Shown: positions 17,701-26,156 of the stretch, in pieces
How the letters are laid out: each line of letters begins with the position of its first letter
Position numbering within the stretch: the first letter of the stretch is position 1
DNA from: an uncultured Chitinophagaceae bacterium
GTDB lineage: Bacteria; Bacteroidota; Bacteroidia; Chitinophagales; Chitinophagaceae
Assembly (NCBI GenBank): GCA_937907395.1
Contig: CALCII010000022.1
Coordinates: forward strand, 1-64,000
Direction of reading: 5' to 3'
DNA: 64,000 nucleotides
The notes under the pieces: model-generated
The model's database searches: none
What the model saw: only the letters and a program-made list of their open reading frames with translations
What the model was told of the DNA's origin: nothing
Translations under genes and position numbers: made by a program

Positions 17701-18320
17701 CTTATTCAACTCCGGGAACTTATACGATCAAGCAATATATTTTCAATCCGTCCAGTTGTAACCTGGTTGATTCGGCACAAAGAACTTTCAGTGTTTATGC
17801 AAGGCCAACAGCGGGATTCTTTTATTCACCCAATCCATCACAGGAAAACACACCCACACGTTTTTCAAACACCGCTTCTCCCGATGTGGTGAAATGGGAT
17901 TGGGATTTTGGGGATGGAACCAAATCAACTTTGAAAGATCCGGTTCATCAATATGCAGCAGAGGCTATTAATAATGTATGTCAGGTTGTAACCAACAACA
18001 ATGGTTGTACGGATACTTTATGTATGCCGGTGGAATCATTAATTAATGTGGTGAATGATTTGCCCAGTGCATTTACACCCAATGGTGATGGAGTGAATGA
18101 TATCTTCCGTATAAGAGGATTTGGTATCACGAAAATGACATTGCGTGTCTATAACCGTCAGGGCTTAATGGTCTTTGAAAGCCATGATGTGTCAATTGGC
18201 TGGGATGGAAAATATAAAGGCGTGAATCAACCAATGGATTCTTATGCATGGACACTCGAAGTTGAATATTTTACCGGAGAGAAATTGCGTAAGAAAGGTG
18301 ATGTAACATTGATACGATAA
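14709..18320 (+). CDS. Large T9SS-secreted adhesin-like protein (DUF7948, SBBP, PKD, gliding CTD)
   Basis: The start at 14709 gives a clean signal peptide (MKRLLLLFLL...TAKGQ). The mature N-terminus begins LYFTENKGQWDHQV, the usual opening of DUF7948-type Bacteroidota surface proteins. The middle holds SBBP-like beta-propeller repeats with Gly-rich motifs such as YLGGNGFEQPHSL, YLGGSTDDAAF and SFLGTPGIDIVYG. Then follow PKD domains, recognisable by WVWGDGTQTGPTTQNP, WSWGDGSGND and WDWDFGDGTKS. The last about 85 residues (SAFTPNGDGVNDIFRI to the end) form the gliding-motility-associated C-terminal domain, the type B sorting signal for the type IX secretion system. A PorP/SprF gene follows directly. 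The protein is probably anchored at or released from the cell surface. Confidence 0.92.
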   Translation: MKRLLLLFLLAVQFTITAKGQLYFTENKGQWDHQVLFRTNAGNSTFFLSKDGYTINIQHPDDYRQMAEYYHGHSIDSSHGNVPYRRGLPSQVRNHAFRVKLIGANFNTRIIKEKKMIGYENYFIGDDPSKWASEVHSYQAVTYKNVYPNIDIRYYVQNDRLKYDIVVYPGADLSKVQLKYEGASSMEVRNRELVINTSVGEARELEPYSYQFVNGKREIVTCRYKLTGNTLSFDAKGYDKATTLIIDPSMVFSTFSGSTGDNWGFTATPGPDGSFFGAGIVSQTGFPVSAGAYQGSGGGGGGSGPPPDIGIIKLSPNGQSRIYATYLGGNGFEQPHSLICDPSGNLVIAGRTNSSNFPGNFIGTQSGGYDIFVAKLNANGTALIGSIRTGGSGNDGVNITPNRDNGPRTLLRNYGDDGRSEVILDRNNNILVASATQSANFYTTGAFQNTFGGTQDGVVIKINPNCNTIVWSTYLGGSTDDAAFVLTENPVTGDIYVGGGTTSSDFPGTAAGVLQPAYNGGETDGFIANIRDNGTSVSMIRSSFLGTPGIDIVYGVQFDSKGFPYVMGTTTGNWPIQNAAYSVSGGKQFIAKLQPNLTAFVYSTTFGTANAVAPNISPTAFLVDNCENVYVSGWGGDANRFASPSYPTAGTFGLPVTNDAFQKLTDGSDFYFFVLQRNAASQLYGSFFGQRGGDGGLEHVDGGTSRFDADGVIYQALCANCKNVASGLPLSSSYFTTAGSWSPTNRGTTGGACNLGMLKIKFDLSGVRVSLKAVGSKQVNFCLPATVEFVDTLRLAKEYIWVWGDGTQTGPTTQNPLQHTYTTSGFFDVKVIGIDPNSCNERDSAFMRIRVTTDSVALQFTSQRKPPCTSLSFDFTNTTQRLTAIPPFTNKSFVWSWGDGSGNDTIQGFAPNPVSHTFPGPGSYNVQLKLIDSNFCNVGDVFGVANFQVASTIRAGFRVDNGCLPYTLAVADTSVGASTYLWVSSDGQQSTNTLPPFTYSTPGTYTIKQYIFNPSSCNLVDSAQRTFSVYARPTAGFFYSPNPSQENTPTRFSNTASPDVVKWDWDFGDGTKSTLKDPVHQYAAEAINNVCQVVTNNNGCTDTLCMPVESLINVVNDLPSAFTPNGDGVNDIFRIRGFGITKMTLRVYNRQGLMVFESHDVSIGWDGKYKGVNQPMDSYAWTLEVEYFTGEKLRKKGDVTLIR

Positions 18321-18339
18321 GATTGAAAAAGAAGTGAGC

Positions 18340-19377
18340 ATGATGAATAAAAGAAAAATAAAATGGCTGATTTGTGTGATCGTGATTGTATTCGTTCGGT
18401 TTCAGGCCGGCGGACAAGACCTTCATTTTTCTCAATTCATGAATTCGCCATTAACCACCAATCCTGCTAATACCGGATTTATACCTGAGGCAGATTACAG
18501 GGTAGGTATTCATTATCGTTCACAATGGACTTCTGTTCCTGTTCCTTTTAAAACCGCCAGTGCATTTGCCGATTTTCAATTGTTCAGAGATAAAATTGAT
18601 AATGGGTGGATGGGCGCAGGACTTGTTTTACTGAACGACGTGGCCGGAAGGGGCAATCTGAGAAGTAATAAAGTATATGCGTCACTTGCTTATCATCAAA
18701 TGATCGGACTTAGTAGTTTATTATCAGCCGGGTTTAATGCCGGTTATGCCAGCAAGCGGATTGATATCACCAAGTTCACCTTCGATAATCAATGGACAGG
18801 AAAGTTTTTTGATGCAGGTGCTCCTTCGGGGGAAGCATTTCTTACCAATGGAGATGTGAGCTATTTTGATTTACAAGTAGGGATGAATTATGCTTATTTT
18901 CCTAATGAAAATACGTACATCAATGCAGGTTTTTCGGCACATCACGTAAATACGCCTAAAGAAACATTCTTCAGCAATAGTAACAATGAAATTCCTCGTC
19001 GGTATATTGGATTTTTAAATGGAAGTTTTAAAGTCAATGATGATTGGATAGTAAATCCCAATGCTTATTTCTCTTCTCAATCAAAAGCCAATGAACTGGT
19101 CATGGGAGGTAATGCAGCCTACAATTTAACCGGTAATGGCTCAAAAGTTATTTTTGGCGGAGCGTATTACAGGTGGGGCGATGCAGCTATTGCCATGCTG
19201 GGTTTTGAAATGAATAATATCCGTTTCACTTTCACTTATGACGCAACGCTTAGTCCTCTCGGCAGTTTCAACAACAGTCAGGGCGCATGGGAGTTTTCTT
19301 TATTGCGTAATGGGTTTTATCAACAGTATTTTGGAGATAAGAACACCCGCCGCCAGAGCTTATGTCCCCGTTTCTAA
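18340..19377 (+). CDS. PorP/SprF-family outer-membrane protein
   Basis: The 345-residue product has a signal peptide and then the family opening DLHFSQFMNSPLTTNPANTGF. After it come amphipathic beta strands (YRSQWTSVPVPFKT, GAGLVLLNDVAGRG, GFNAGYASKR) typical of PorP/SprF. These outer-membrane proteins work with type IX secretion and usually serve the secreted or attached protein encoded next to them, here the upstream gliding-CTD protein, 19 bp away. In characterised systems SprF is needed to place SprB on the surface. Many paralogues exist per genome, so I give no gene symbol. Confidence 0.92.
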   Translation: MMNKRKIKWLICVIVIVFVRFQAGGQDLHFSQFMNSPLTTNPANTGFIPEADYRVGIHYRSQWTSVPVPFKTASAFADFQLFRDKIDNGWMGAGLVLLNDVAGRGNLRSNKVYASLAYHQMIGLSSLLSAGFNAGYASKRIDITKFTFDNQWTGKFFDAGAPSGEAFLTNGDVSYFDLQVGMNYAYFPNENTYINAGFSAHHVNTPKETFFSNSNNEIPRRYIGFLNGSFKVNDDWIVNPNAYFSSQSKANELVMGGNAAYNLTGNGSKVIFGGAYYRWGDAAIAMLGFEMNNIRFTFTYDATLSPLGSFNNSQGAWEFSLLRNGFYQQYFGDKNTRRQSLCPRF

Positions 19378-19427
19378 AAGAATGATTTCCTTACAAGCTT
19401 ATTCGGATTTCGTATTAAATTTAATCC

Positions 19428-20849
19428 ATGGCTGCTCCATTTTCATATACAAAGGTTACGCAGGATGTAGTTGACAAGCTGAAAGAAATTACCGGTGATG
19501 GCCATGTGTACATCGATGCAGAATCGTTGCATCAATATGCGCATGATGAAACAGAGCGATTGCATTTTTCTCCTGAAGTAGTGGTGAAACCATCCTGTAC
19601 AGAAGAAGTAAGCAAGGTGCTGCGCCTTTGCAATGAATTAAAAATACCGGTTACACCAAGAGGAGCAGGAACAGGATTAAGCGGAGCAGCATTACCCTTA
19701 TTCGGCGGAATTGTTTTGTCGATGGAGCGAATGAATCAGATCATTCACATTGATGAACGCAATCACCAGGTCATTACCGAGCCAGGTGTTATAACTGAAG
19801 TGCTCATGGAGGAAGTGAAGAAAAAAGGTTTGTTCTATCCACCCGATCCCAGCAGCAGAGGCAGTTGTTTTATTGGTGGAAATATTGCACATAACAGCGG
19901 CGGACCTAAAGCCGTGAAGTATGGAGTGGTCAAAGATTATGTACTCAACCTGGAAGTAGTATTACCTAATGGTGATGTGATATGGACAGGAGCCAATGTG
20001 CTCAAAAATTCCACCGGTTATAATCTTACTCAATTAATGGTTGGCAGTGAAGGGACGCTGGGAGTAGTAACGAAAATTGTGCTGCGATTGATTCCCTTAC
20101 CTCAATATGATTTATTAATGCTGGTTCCATTCCGGATGCTGGAGCAGGCGGGGGAAGCAGTGAATGAAATTTTCAGGGCCGGCTTTACACCCAGTGCATT
20201 GGAATTGGTGGAAATAGATGCGTTAAAAATTGCCCGGGAAATGGTAGATAGTTCAGCTGTTCCAATTACAGATGATATTGCGGCACACCTGCTGATTGAA
20301 GTGGATGGGAATGATATGGATGTATTGATGAAAGAAATGGAATCAATTGGAACATTGTTAACAAAATATGATATCGGCGATTTGTATTTTGCAGATGATG
20401 CACAGCAAAAAGCTGAACTATGGAAGTTACGCCGACGTGTAGCCGAAGCAGTAAAACAGGCTGGATACACTATTGAAGAAGATACGGTAGTGCCAAGGGC
20501 CGCCCTTCCTGCATTAATAAGAGGAGTGAAGGCATTGGGAAAGGAGCATGCTTTTGATGTGGTTTGTTACGGACATGCCGGCGATGGGAACCTGCATATC
20601 CGCATACGAAAAGAAGGAATTCCGAACAGTTACGGTAATGAAGTAATGAGTAACATTTTAAAATCTATGTTTGCATTGGTTTACCAACTGGGTGGAACGG
20701 TGAGTGGGGAACATGGTGTGGGCTTGATTCAAAAGCAGTATCTGGAAGTGGTGATGCCGGAAGCAAACCTGTCATTGATGCGTGCTGTGAAGAAAGCATT
20801 TGACCCCAATCATATCTTAAACCCGGGTAAAATATTTGATCAGCATTAA
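19428..20849 (+). CDS. FAD-linked oxidase, GlcD/D-lactate dehydrogenase type
   Basis: The protein is 473 residues. The N-terminal PCMH-type FAD-binding domain shows TPRGAGTGLSGAALP, DPSSRGSCFIGGNIAHNSGG and LTQLMVGSEGTLGVVT. The C-terminal cap has the CYGHAGDGNLHIRI motif and ends GGTVSGEHGVGLIQK ... DPNHILNPGKIF. This set defines the glycolate oxidase subunit D / D-lactate dehydrogenase (cytochrome) family, which oxidises 2-hydroxy acids and feeds electrons to the respiratory chain. The substrate cannot be decided, and no glcE/glcF partners follow, so a single-subunit D-lactate or 2-hydroxyglutarate dehydrogenase is as likely as glycolate oxidase. Confidence 0.9.
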   Translation: MAAPFSYTKVTQDVVDKLKEITGDGHVYIDAESLHQYAHDETERLHFSPEVVVKPSCTEEVSKVLRLCNELKIPVTPRGAGTGLSGAALPLFGGIVLSMERMNQIIHIDERNHQVITEPGVITEVLMEEVKKKGLFYPPDPSSRGSCFIGGNIAHNSGGPKAVKYGVVKDYVLNLEVVLPNGDVIWTGANVLKNSTGYNLTQLMVGSEGTLGVVTKIVLRLIPLPQYDLLMLVPFRMLEQAGEAVNEIFRAGFTPSALELVEIDALKIAREMVDSSAVPITDDIAAHLLIEVDGNDMDVLMKEMESIGTLLTKYDIGDLYFADDAQQKAELWKLRRRVAEAVKQAGYTIEEDTVVPRAALPALIRGVKALGKEHAFDVVCYGHAGDGNLHIRIRKEGIPNSYGNEVMSNILKSMFALVYQLGGTVSGEHGVGLIQKQYLEVVMPEANLSLMRAVKKAFDPNHILNPGKIFDQH

Positions 20850-20861
20850 TAATCGTATTAT

Positions 20862-21437
20862 ATGAAGAAGTTAGTAGCAGCAGTCGTTCTTATTTTGTTT
20901 GTCTTTGCAGCGCAGGCTCAGGATGATAAAGGATTTAAACGTGAAAATATTTTTATCGGATCAGGTATTAACCTGGGTTTTTCCAATGGGTTTATACTAG
21001 GATTAAACCCGGAGATAGGTTATAGCCTCAATAAGTTTATAGATGCAGGCATTGCAACGAATATTACTTACATAACCCAGAATGATTATAATTCTTCAGC
21101 TGTTTTCAGGTATTCTGTGGCAGGGGGAGGCCCATTCATCCGTTTCTGGCCGGCACGTATGTTGTTTATCGGAGGTCAGCTGGAGTATAATACGATCAGT
21201 TCGAGTGTAAAATTTGAAGGAAATGTGACGGACAAAACTTCTTATTCAGCGCCTAGTGTTTTGGTGGGAGCCGGTTATGGAAATCGTTTTATCGGCCAAT
21301 CACAATTTTATACGAGTATTGTTGTGGATGTAATGAAAGATCCAAAATCACCTTATGTAGATAGTTATAACAGAATGCAGCCGGTTTTCCGCACTGCTTT
21401 TTTATTCTATCTACGTCCTAAGAAGGAATCCCGCTGA
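20862..21437 (+). CDS. Small outer-membrane beta-barrel-like protein
   Basis: The 191-residue product has a signal peptide (cleavage near FAAQAQ-DD). Alternating hydrophobic strands follow: FIGSGINLGFSNGFILGLN, GAGYGNRFIGQSQFYTSIVV and a final aromatic strand. This is the pattern of a small outer-membrane barrel of the OmpW/OmpX-like size class seen widely in Bacteroidota. It starts 12 bp after the FAD oxidase gene and is probably co-transcribed. Its last 20 bp overlap the end of the convergent LOG-family gene. Its function is unknown. Confidence 0.7.
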   Translation: MKKLVAAVVLILFVFAAQAQDDKGFKRENIFIGSGINLGFSNGFILGLNPEIGYSLNKFIDAGIATNITYITQNDYNSSAVFRYSVAGGGPFIRFWPARMLFIGGQLEYNTISSSVKFEGNVTDKTSYSAPSVLVGAGYGNRFIGQSQFYTSIVVDVMKDPKSPYVDSYNRMQPVFRTAFLFYLRPKKESR

Positions 21438-21963
21438 AAATAGTTTCCGGCGACTGCACAATGGTCATCCGCTTTTCCATGGGTTCATAGAGAAAGGCTT
21501 CTTTCTCCATGTGTTTGATATGTGCTATCAAATGGTTGTAATAGCCGTTTGTATTCAGAATGAAAATCTGTTTGTCGTGAATATTGAGGGTATTCCAGGT
21601 GAGCATTTCAAATAATTCATCTAAAGTGCCATTGCCCCCCGGCAGAATAACAGCCGCATCACACAGCTCATACATTTTCTTTTTACGAACATGCATATCG
21701 GGTACAACATGTAATTCTGTAATGCCCTCATGCTGGTGCTCCCATTCCACTAATATTTCAGGAATCACACCAACCACTTTTCCGCCGTTATTCATTACGG
21801 CATCGGCTACTGCTCCCATAATCCCTTTACTTCCCCCGCCATAAACCAGTGTTACCTGTTGTTGCGCCATTAAAGTGCCCAGTTGTTTTGCATGTTCAAT
21901 AAACAAAGGATCAGAGCCGGATCTTGATCCGCAAAAAACTGCCAGGGAAGTGAATGATGACAT
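21418..21963 (-). CDS. LOG-family nucleoside 5'-monophosphate phosphoribohydrolase
   Basis: The protein is 181 residues, the normal length. The lysine-decarboxylase-like (TIGR00730) signature is intact: VYGGGSKGIMGAVADAV near residue 40, and LPGGNGTLDELFEMLTW near 105 with the catalytic Arg/Glu region. LOG-type enzymes release free bases, including cytokinins, from nucleoside monophosphates. In bacteria without plant partners the role is probably nucleotide clean-up. The older name lysine decarboxylase is incorrect. The gene converges on the barrel gene with a 20-bp overlap. A TAnnTTTG box lies 26 bp upstream of the start. Confidence 0.92.
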   Translation of the reverse strand: MSSFTSLAVFCGSRSGSDPLFIEHAKQLGTLMAQQQVTLVYGGGSKGIMGAVADAVMNNGGKVVGVIPEILVEWEHQHEGITELHVVPDMHVRKKKMYELCDAAVILPGGNGTLDELFEMLTWNTLNIHDKQIFILNTNGYYNHLIAHIKHMEKEAFLYEPMEKRMTIVQSPETIFSGIPS

Positions 21964-21989
21964 ATAACTGTATGATTAAAATATGCGTT

Positions 21990-21997
21990 CAAATGTA
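21990..21997 (-). promoter_or_regulatory. Candidate -7 box (TACATTTG) for the LOG-family gene
   Basis: An exact match to the Bacteroidota -7 consensus TAnnTTTG on the minus strand, 26 bp before the start codon. No convincing -33 TTTG is seen at the usual spacing. Confidence 0.45.
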
Positions 21998-22054
21998 GTG
22001 AAACTCAATCAGCGAAATTTTATTTCTTTATCTTCATTTTCAAACTGAATCAAT

Positions 22055-23581
22055 ATGTCGCCTGTATTGCTGTTTTCCTTTGTGATTGGTTATTTTCTGT
22101 TGTTATTAGCTGTGGCATGGTATACCTCCCGCAATTCAAATAACGACTCATTTTTCATTGGGAACAGAAGCAGCAACTGGATGTTGGTGGCATTTGGAAT
22201 GATTGGTACATCATTAAGCGGGGTCACTTTTGTGAGTGTGCCGGGAGCAGTAGGGAAGGAATCCTTTGCTTATTTACAAATTACATTGGGCTACCTTATT
22301 GGTTATGCGGTGATCGCTTTCGTTTTGCTGCCGTTGTATTACCGGCTCAACTTAACTTCCATTTACAATTATCTTTCTTCCCGTTTGGGTTTCCGTTCTT
22401 ATAAAACGGGTGCCGGCTTTTTTATTTTGTCACGCACATTAGGTGCAACAGCACGGCTGTATCTCGTTGTAAACATATTGCAAAGTGCTATACTGGAAAG
22501 CTTCCATGTTCCTTTCTGGCTCACTACGATTGTAATCCTGATCATGATTCTTTTGTATACATACGAAGGAGGGGTGAAAACAATTGTGTGGACCGATACC
22601 TTGCAAACCACAGGCATGCTCGCCGGTTTAATTATTTGCCTTGTGTACATCCTGACTAAACTTGATTTTTCATTGTTGCAAGGGCTTGATGCTATGCAAC
22701 AAAAGGGATTTACAAAAGTGTTTTTCACCGATCCCGGAAGCAAATTGTTCTTTGTAAAACAAATTCTGGCCGGCGCATTTATTACCATTACAATGACTGG
22801 AATGGACCAGGAAATGATGCAGAAAAATATTTCTGTAAAAACATTACATGATTCAAAGAAGAATGTGTTGACACTTGGGGCCATTATGCTGATTGTGATT
22901 TCCCTGTTCCTGGTGCTCGGTGGCTTGCTTCATCTTTATGCGGAAAGCCTGGGTGCACAAATGGTAACTGTAACCGAAAATGGAAAATCCATTTCACGCT
23001 TTATGTTGGAGGGAAAGGATGCTACATCCGATAAACTGTTTCCCTTACTTGCATTGCAATATATGCCTCCCATTGTATCGGTAATCTTCATTATTGCATT
23101 GATCTCCGCTTTGTTTCCCAGTGCCGATGGAGCGATCACGGCACTCACTTCTTCCTTTTGTATTGACATACTGGGGATGCAACGCAAAGCCGACTGGACA
23201 GATGAACAAAAAAAGAAAATCCGTCAGCGGGTACACCTCAGTTTTGCCTTTCTCTTTTTATTGTTTGTTATGGTTTATAAATGGGTGAACAATCCCAGTA
23301 TGATTGGCGTGATTTTGAAAGTGGCAGCCTATACCTACGGTCCTTTGCTTGGCTTGTTTTCATTTGGTATACTTACCCGCAAACAGGTGAAAGACCGTTA
23401 TGTGCCTATTGTGGCCATCCTGACGCCGGTTATTTGCTTTTTTATCGACAAGTATCAGTCGGCATTTCTGCATGGGTTTGAGATCGGACTTGAACTTTTA
23501 ATCATTAATGGATTGTTAACTTTTATTGGATTGTTTCTGATAGCCGATAAATCAAAGCCTGAAGCTGATATCGCTTCCTGA
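22055..23581 (+). CDS. Sodium:solute symporter (SSS family)
   Basis: The 508-residue product has about 13 membrane helices with the LeuT-fold arrangement of the SSS family. Signature stretches include WMLVAFGMIGTSLSGVTFVSVPG in the first core helix pair (residues about 42-64), FILSRTLGATARLYLV near 125, and the TGMDQEMMQKN loop near 250. It imports an organic solute with sodium at the inner membrane. SSS substrates (sugars, amino acids, carboxylates, sialic acid) cannot be called from sequence alone. Neighbouring genes give no substrate hint. Confidence 0.9.
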   Translation: MSPVLLFSFVIGYFLLLLAVAWYTSRNSNNDSFFIGNRSSNWMLVAFGMIGTSLSGVTFVSVPGAVGKESFAYLQITLGYLIGYAVIAFVLLPLYYRLNLTSIYNYLSSRLGFRSYKTGAGFFILSRTLGATARLYLVVNILQSAILESFHVPFWLTTIVILIMILLYTYEGGVKTIVWTDTLQTTGMLAGLIICLVYILTKLDFSLLQGLDAMQQKGFTKVFFTDPGSKLFFVKQILAGAFITITMTGMDQEMMQKNISVKTLHDSKKNVLTLGAIMLIVISLFLVLGGLLHLYAESLGAQMVTVTENGKSISRFMLEGKDATSDKLFPLLALQYMPPIVSVIFIIALISALFPSADGAITALTSSFCIDILGMQRKADWTDEQKKKIRQRVHLSFAFLFLLFVMVYKWVNNPSMIGVILKVAAYTYGPLLGLFSFGILTRKQVKDRYVPIVAILTPVICFFIDKYQSAFLHGFEIGLELLIINGLLTFIGLFLIADKSKPEADIAS

Positions 23582-23597
23582 TCTGATTTATCTGCTC

Positions 23598-23605
23598 TAT
23601 CTTTG
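23598..23605 (+). promoter_or_regulatory. Candidate -7 box (TATCTTTG) for the O-methyltransferase gene
   Basis: An exact TAnnTTTG match, 15 bp before the TTG start at 23621. It overlaps codons of the longer alternative frame (TTG 23603), which argues for the shorter start. Confidence 0.5.
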
Positions 23606-23620
23606 CGGAAACTTTTTCCC

Positions 23621-24259
23621 TTGGACCTGATTTATCCACCGGCTGAAGCATATGCTGCAACTTATTCTTCAAGGGAAGATGATCTGCTGAAAACAATTGC
23701 CGGTACCACACAGCAGAGCCATGCACAACCACATATGTTAAGTGGTCATTTGCAGGGACAGTTCCTTGAAATCATCAGTAAAATCATTCAGCCAATGCGG
23801 GTGCTGGAGATTGGTACAATGGTGGGTTACAGTACTATTTGCCTGGCTAAAGGCCTGGCAGCAGAAGGGTTACTGCATACCATAGAATTGAGAGAAGCAG
23901 ACGCAGCAATCGCACAAAAACATTTTGAAACAGCAGGGCTGGCAAACAGGATACGCCTTCATACCGGGAACGCCCTGCAGATCATACCGGAACTGAATGA
24001 AACATGGGACCTTGTGTTTATAGATGCCGATAAAGTGAACTATATTGCATACTATGAATTGGTGAAACCCCGTTTAAGAAAGGGTGGGGTGATCCTGGCC
24101 GATAATGTGTTGTTTCACGGAGCTGTGCTTGAAAAAGAAATTACCGGGAAAAACCCGAAAGCCATTCATGCTTTTAATGAACATGTGAGTACTGATGATG
24201 AAGTTGAAAAAATTGTATTGACCTTACGAGATGGCCTCACCGTCATCCGGAAAAAATAA
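23621..24259 (+). CDS. Class I SAM-dependent O-methyltransferase
   Basis: The frame extends to a TTG at 23603, but homologous Bacteroidota proteins begin close to DLIYPPAEAYA, so I take the TTG at 23621 (212 residues). The catechol-O-methyltransferase-like fold is recognisable: MRVLEIGTMVGYSTICLA (SAM motif I), HTIELREADAAIA, the LVFIDADKVNYIAYYE motif with metal-ligand Asp residues, and GGVILADNVLFHG. It transfers methyl groups to hydroxyls of a small molecule, which is unknown. A TAnnTTTG promoter box precedes it. The glucosaminidase gene follows after 15 bp, so a short operon through hpt is likely. Confidence 0.9.
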   Translation: MDLIYPPAEAYAATYSSREDDLLKTIAGTTQQSHAQPHMLSGHLQGQFLEIISKIIQPMRVLEIGTMVGYSTICLAKGLAAEGLLHTIELREADAAIAQKHFETAGLANRIRLHTGNALQIIPELNETWDLVFIDADKVNYIAYYELVKPRLRKGGVILADNVLFHGAVLEKEITGKNPKAIHAFNEHVSTDDEVEKIVLTLRDGLTVIRKK

Positions 24260-24274
24260 AGACCAGAATATCGT

Positions 24275-25570
24275 ATGAAAGTAAAACTGTTTGTTTCCAT
24301 TATTGGGTTGTTTGTGTGCACCTCTGTTTTTGCCCAAACAATCACGATTGAAGAGTATGTCAACCGTTACAAGGACATTGCTATATCTGAAATGATACGT
24401 TCAGGTGTGCCTGCATCTATCACCCTGGCACAAGGAATTGTTGAAACTGAAAACGGCAACAGTAAGCTGGTAAAAAAATCCAACAACCATTTTGGAATTA
24501 AGTGTAAGGAAACCTGGACAGGTCCCAGTGTAAGTCACGATGATGATGCACCCGGCGAATGTTTCCGTAAGTATAATACTGCAGAAGAGTCTTACATAGA
24601 TCATTCAGATTTTCTTCGCACCCGCAAGCATTATGCATTTTTGTTTCAACTGGATCCCACCGACTATAAGTCATGGGCTTACGGATTGAAGAAAGCTGGT
24701 TATGCCACCAATCCCAAGTATCCTGAAATGCTGATTAAATACATTGAAACGTACAATCTCAATGAATATAGTCTGGTTGCATTAGGACGCAAGAAAGCAG
24801 AACCTGAAACGGTTGTAAAGAATGATCCGCCGGCACCGGTAACAAACAATCCCATTGTTGCCAAACAGGATCCGCCGGTACAAGTGAATCTTCCGGTTAC
24901 AATTGAGCCCGTGAAAACACCTGTTAACGAACAACAAAAGCCGAAAGAAGAAGTGAAAGTGCAGCCGGTTCTTGTATCTTATCCTGCCGGTGAGTTTAAA
25001 ATCAACGAAACAAGAGTGATCTATGCAAGCAAAGGCACACCTTTCCTTGCTATTGCACAACAGTACAATATTCCATTAAAATATTTGTTTGATTTTAATG
25101 ATCTTCCCGAAAAAGAATCACTCGAAAAAGATCAGTTGGTGTACCTGCAGCGGAAACGCAGAACCGGCGCTGTTGCCACTCATGTGGTTGCTGCGGGCGA
25201 AACCGTATACGATATTGCCCAGCAACAGGGAATCCGTTTAGAAGCACTGTTGCAGCTGAATCAACTGTTGGTCAACCAGCAACCTGCAGTAGGGGAACAA
25301 TTGTATCTGCAATCACCGGCACCTGCCGCTCCCCGGCTGAGTAATCAGAAATCAGCTCCTGTCACAGCTGTTTCCAATGAAATAGTACCTGTTCAGCAGC
25401 AAACTCAGAATGCTTCTGTTGAAATTCAGGTGCATACGGTACAACCTAAAGAAACATTGTATAGTATTGCACGTAAATATGAAGTGTCGGTTCAGGAATT
25501 ACAACAATGGAATAAACTGGGCGACACCAGTCTGAAAGAAGGAATGGAACTCATCATTAATAAAAAATAA
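24275..25570 (+). CDS. Secreted glucosaminidase with LysM repeats
   Basis: The 431-residue product has a signal peptide (cleavage near SVFAQ-TI). A peptidoglycan N-acetylglucosaminidase domain of the FlgJ/lysozyme-4 type follows (about 25-165): ASITLAQGIVETENGNS with the catalytic Glu, SNNHFGIKCKETW, and GYATNPKYPEMLIKYIE. A Pro/Lys/Val-rich linker follows, then a degenerate LysM (about 250-290), a second LysM (about 302-345, VVAAGETVYDIAQQQGI) and a third (about 388-430, VQPKETLYSIARKYEV) for wall binding. It acts in the periplasm on peptidoglycan. The hpt gene starts 2 bp after its stop. Confidence 0.93.
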   Translation: MKVKLFVSIIGLFVCTSVFAQTITIEEYVNRYKDIAISEMIRSGVPASITLAQGIVETENGNSKLVKKSNNHFGIKCKETWTGPSVSHDDDAPGECFRKYNTAEESYIDHSDFLRTRKHYAFLFQLDPTDYKSWAYGLKKAGYATNPKYPEMLIKYIETYNLNEYSLVALGRKKAEPETVVKNDPPAPVTNNPIVAKQDPPVQVNLPVTIEPVKTPVNEQQKPKEEVKVQPVLVSYPAGEFKINETRVIYASKGTPFLAIAQQYNIPLKYLFDFNDLPEKESLEKDQLVYLQRKRRTGAVATHVVAAGETVYDIAQQQGIRLEALLQLNQLLVNQQPAVGEQLYLQSPAPAAPRLSNQKSAPVTAVSNEIVPVQQQTQNASVEIQVHTVQPKETLYSIARKYEVSVQELQQWNKLGDTSLKEGMELIINKK

Positions 25571-25572
25571 CA

Positions 25573-26127
25573 ATGAGCAGAATCAAAGTTCACGATAAGT
25601 ATTTTATTCCCTACATGGATGAAGAAATGATTCAAACACGTATACGTGAACTTGCAGCCCAGATCGACAAAGATTATGCAGGCAAGCAACCTTTGTTTAT
25701 TGCCATTCTGAATGGTGCTTTCATGTTTGCGTCTGATCTGTTTAAGTCGCTTACTATTGAAGCAGAAATCTGTTTTATTAAACTGGCTTCCTACAAAGGC
25801 ACCAAATCAAGCGGACAGGTGATTACTGCTATCGGGCTGGATACCGACATTGTGGGTCGTCATGTGATTATCATTGAAGATATTATTGATACAGGCAGAA
25901 CATTAAATGTGTTTCTGCCTCAATTGTATAACCAACAGCCAGCTTCACTTGAAATTGCGGCTTTATTACATAAGCCCGAAGCAACTGAATATCCCGTTAC
26001 AATCCAATATCTCGGTTTCTCTGTGCCAAACCGCTTCTTGTTAGGGTATGGTCTGGATTATGATGGGCTGGCCAGGAATATTCCTTCTATCTACCAATTG
26101 GCAGAAGGAGAACCTCCTGCACATTAA
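25573..26127 (+). CDS. hpt: Hypoxanthine phosphoribosyltransferase
   Basis: The protein is 184 residues, normal for the family. The PRPP-binding loop VIIIEDIIDTGRTLNVFL (about 96-113) and an N-terminal LNGAFMFASDLFKSL region match type I phosphoribosyltransferases of the Hpt group. The enzyme salvages hypoxanthine and guanine to nucleotides in the cytoplasm. It lies immediately after the glucosaminidase gene, which probably reflects co-transcription rather than a shared pathway. Confidence 0.95.
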   Translation: MSRIKVHDKYFIPYMDEEMIQTRIRELAAQIDKDYAGKQPLFIAILNGAFMFASDLFKSLTIEAEICFIKLASYKGTKSSGQVITAIGLDTDIVGRHVIIIEDIIDTGRTLNVFLPQLYNQQPASLEIAALLHKPEATEYPVTIQYLGFSVPNRFLLGYGLDYDGLARNIPSIYQLAEGEPPAH

Positions 26128-26156
26128 ATTTATACCCTGGAAAGCGAATCTTGCTT

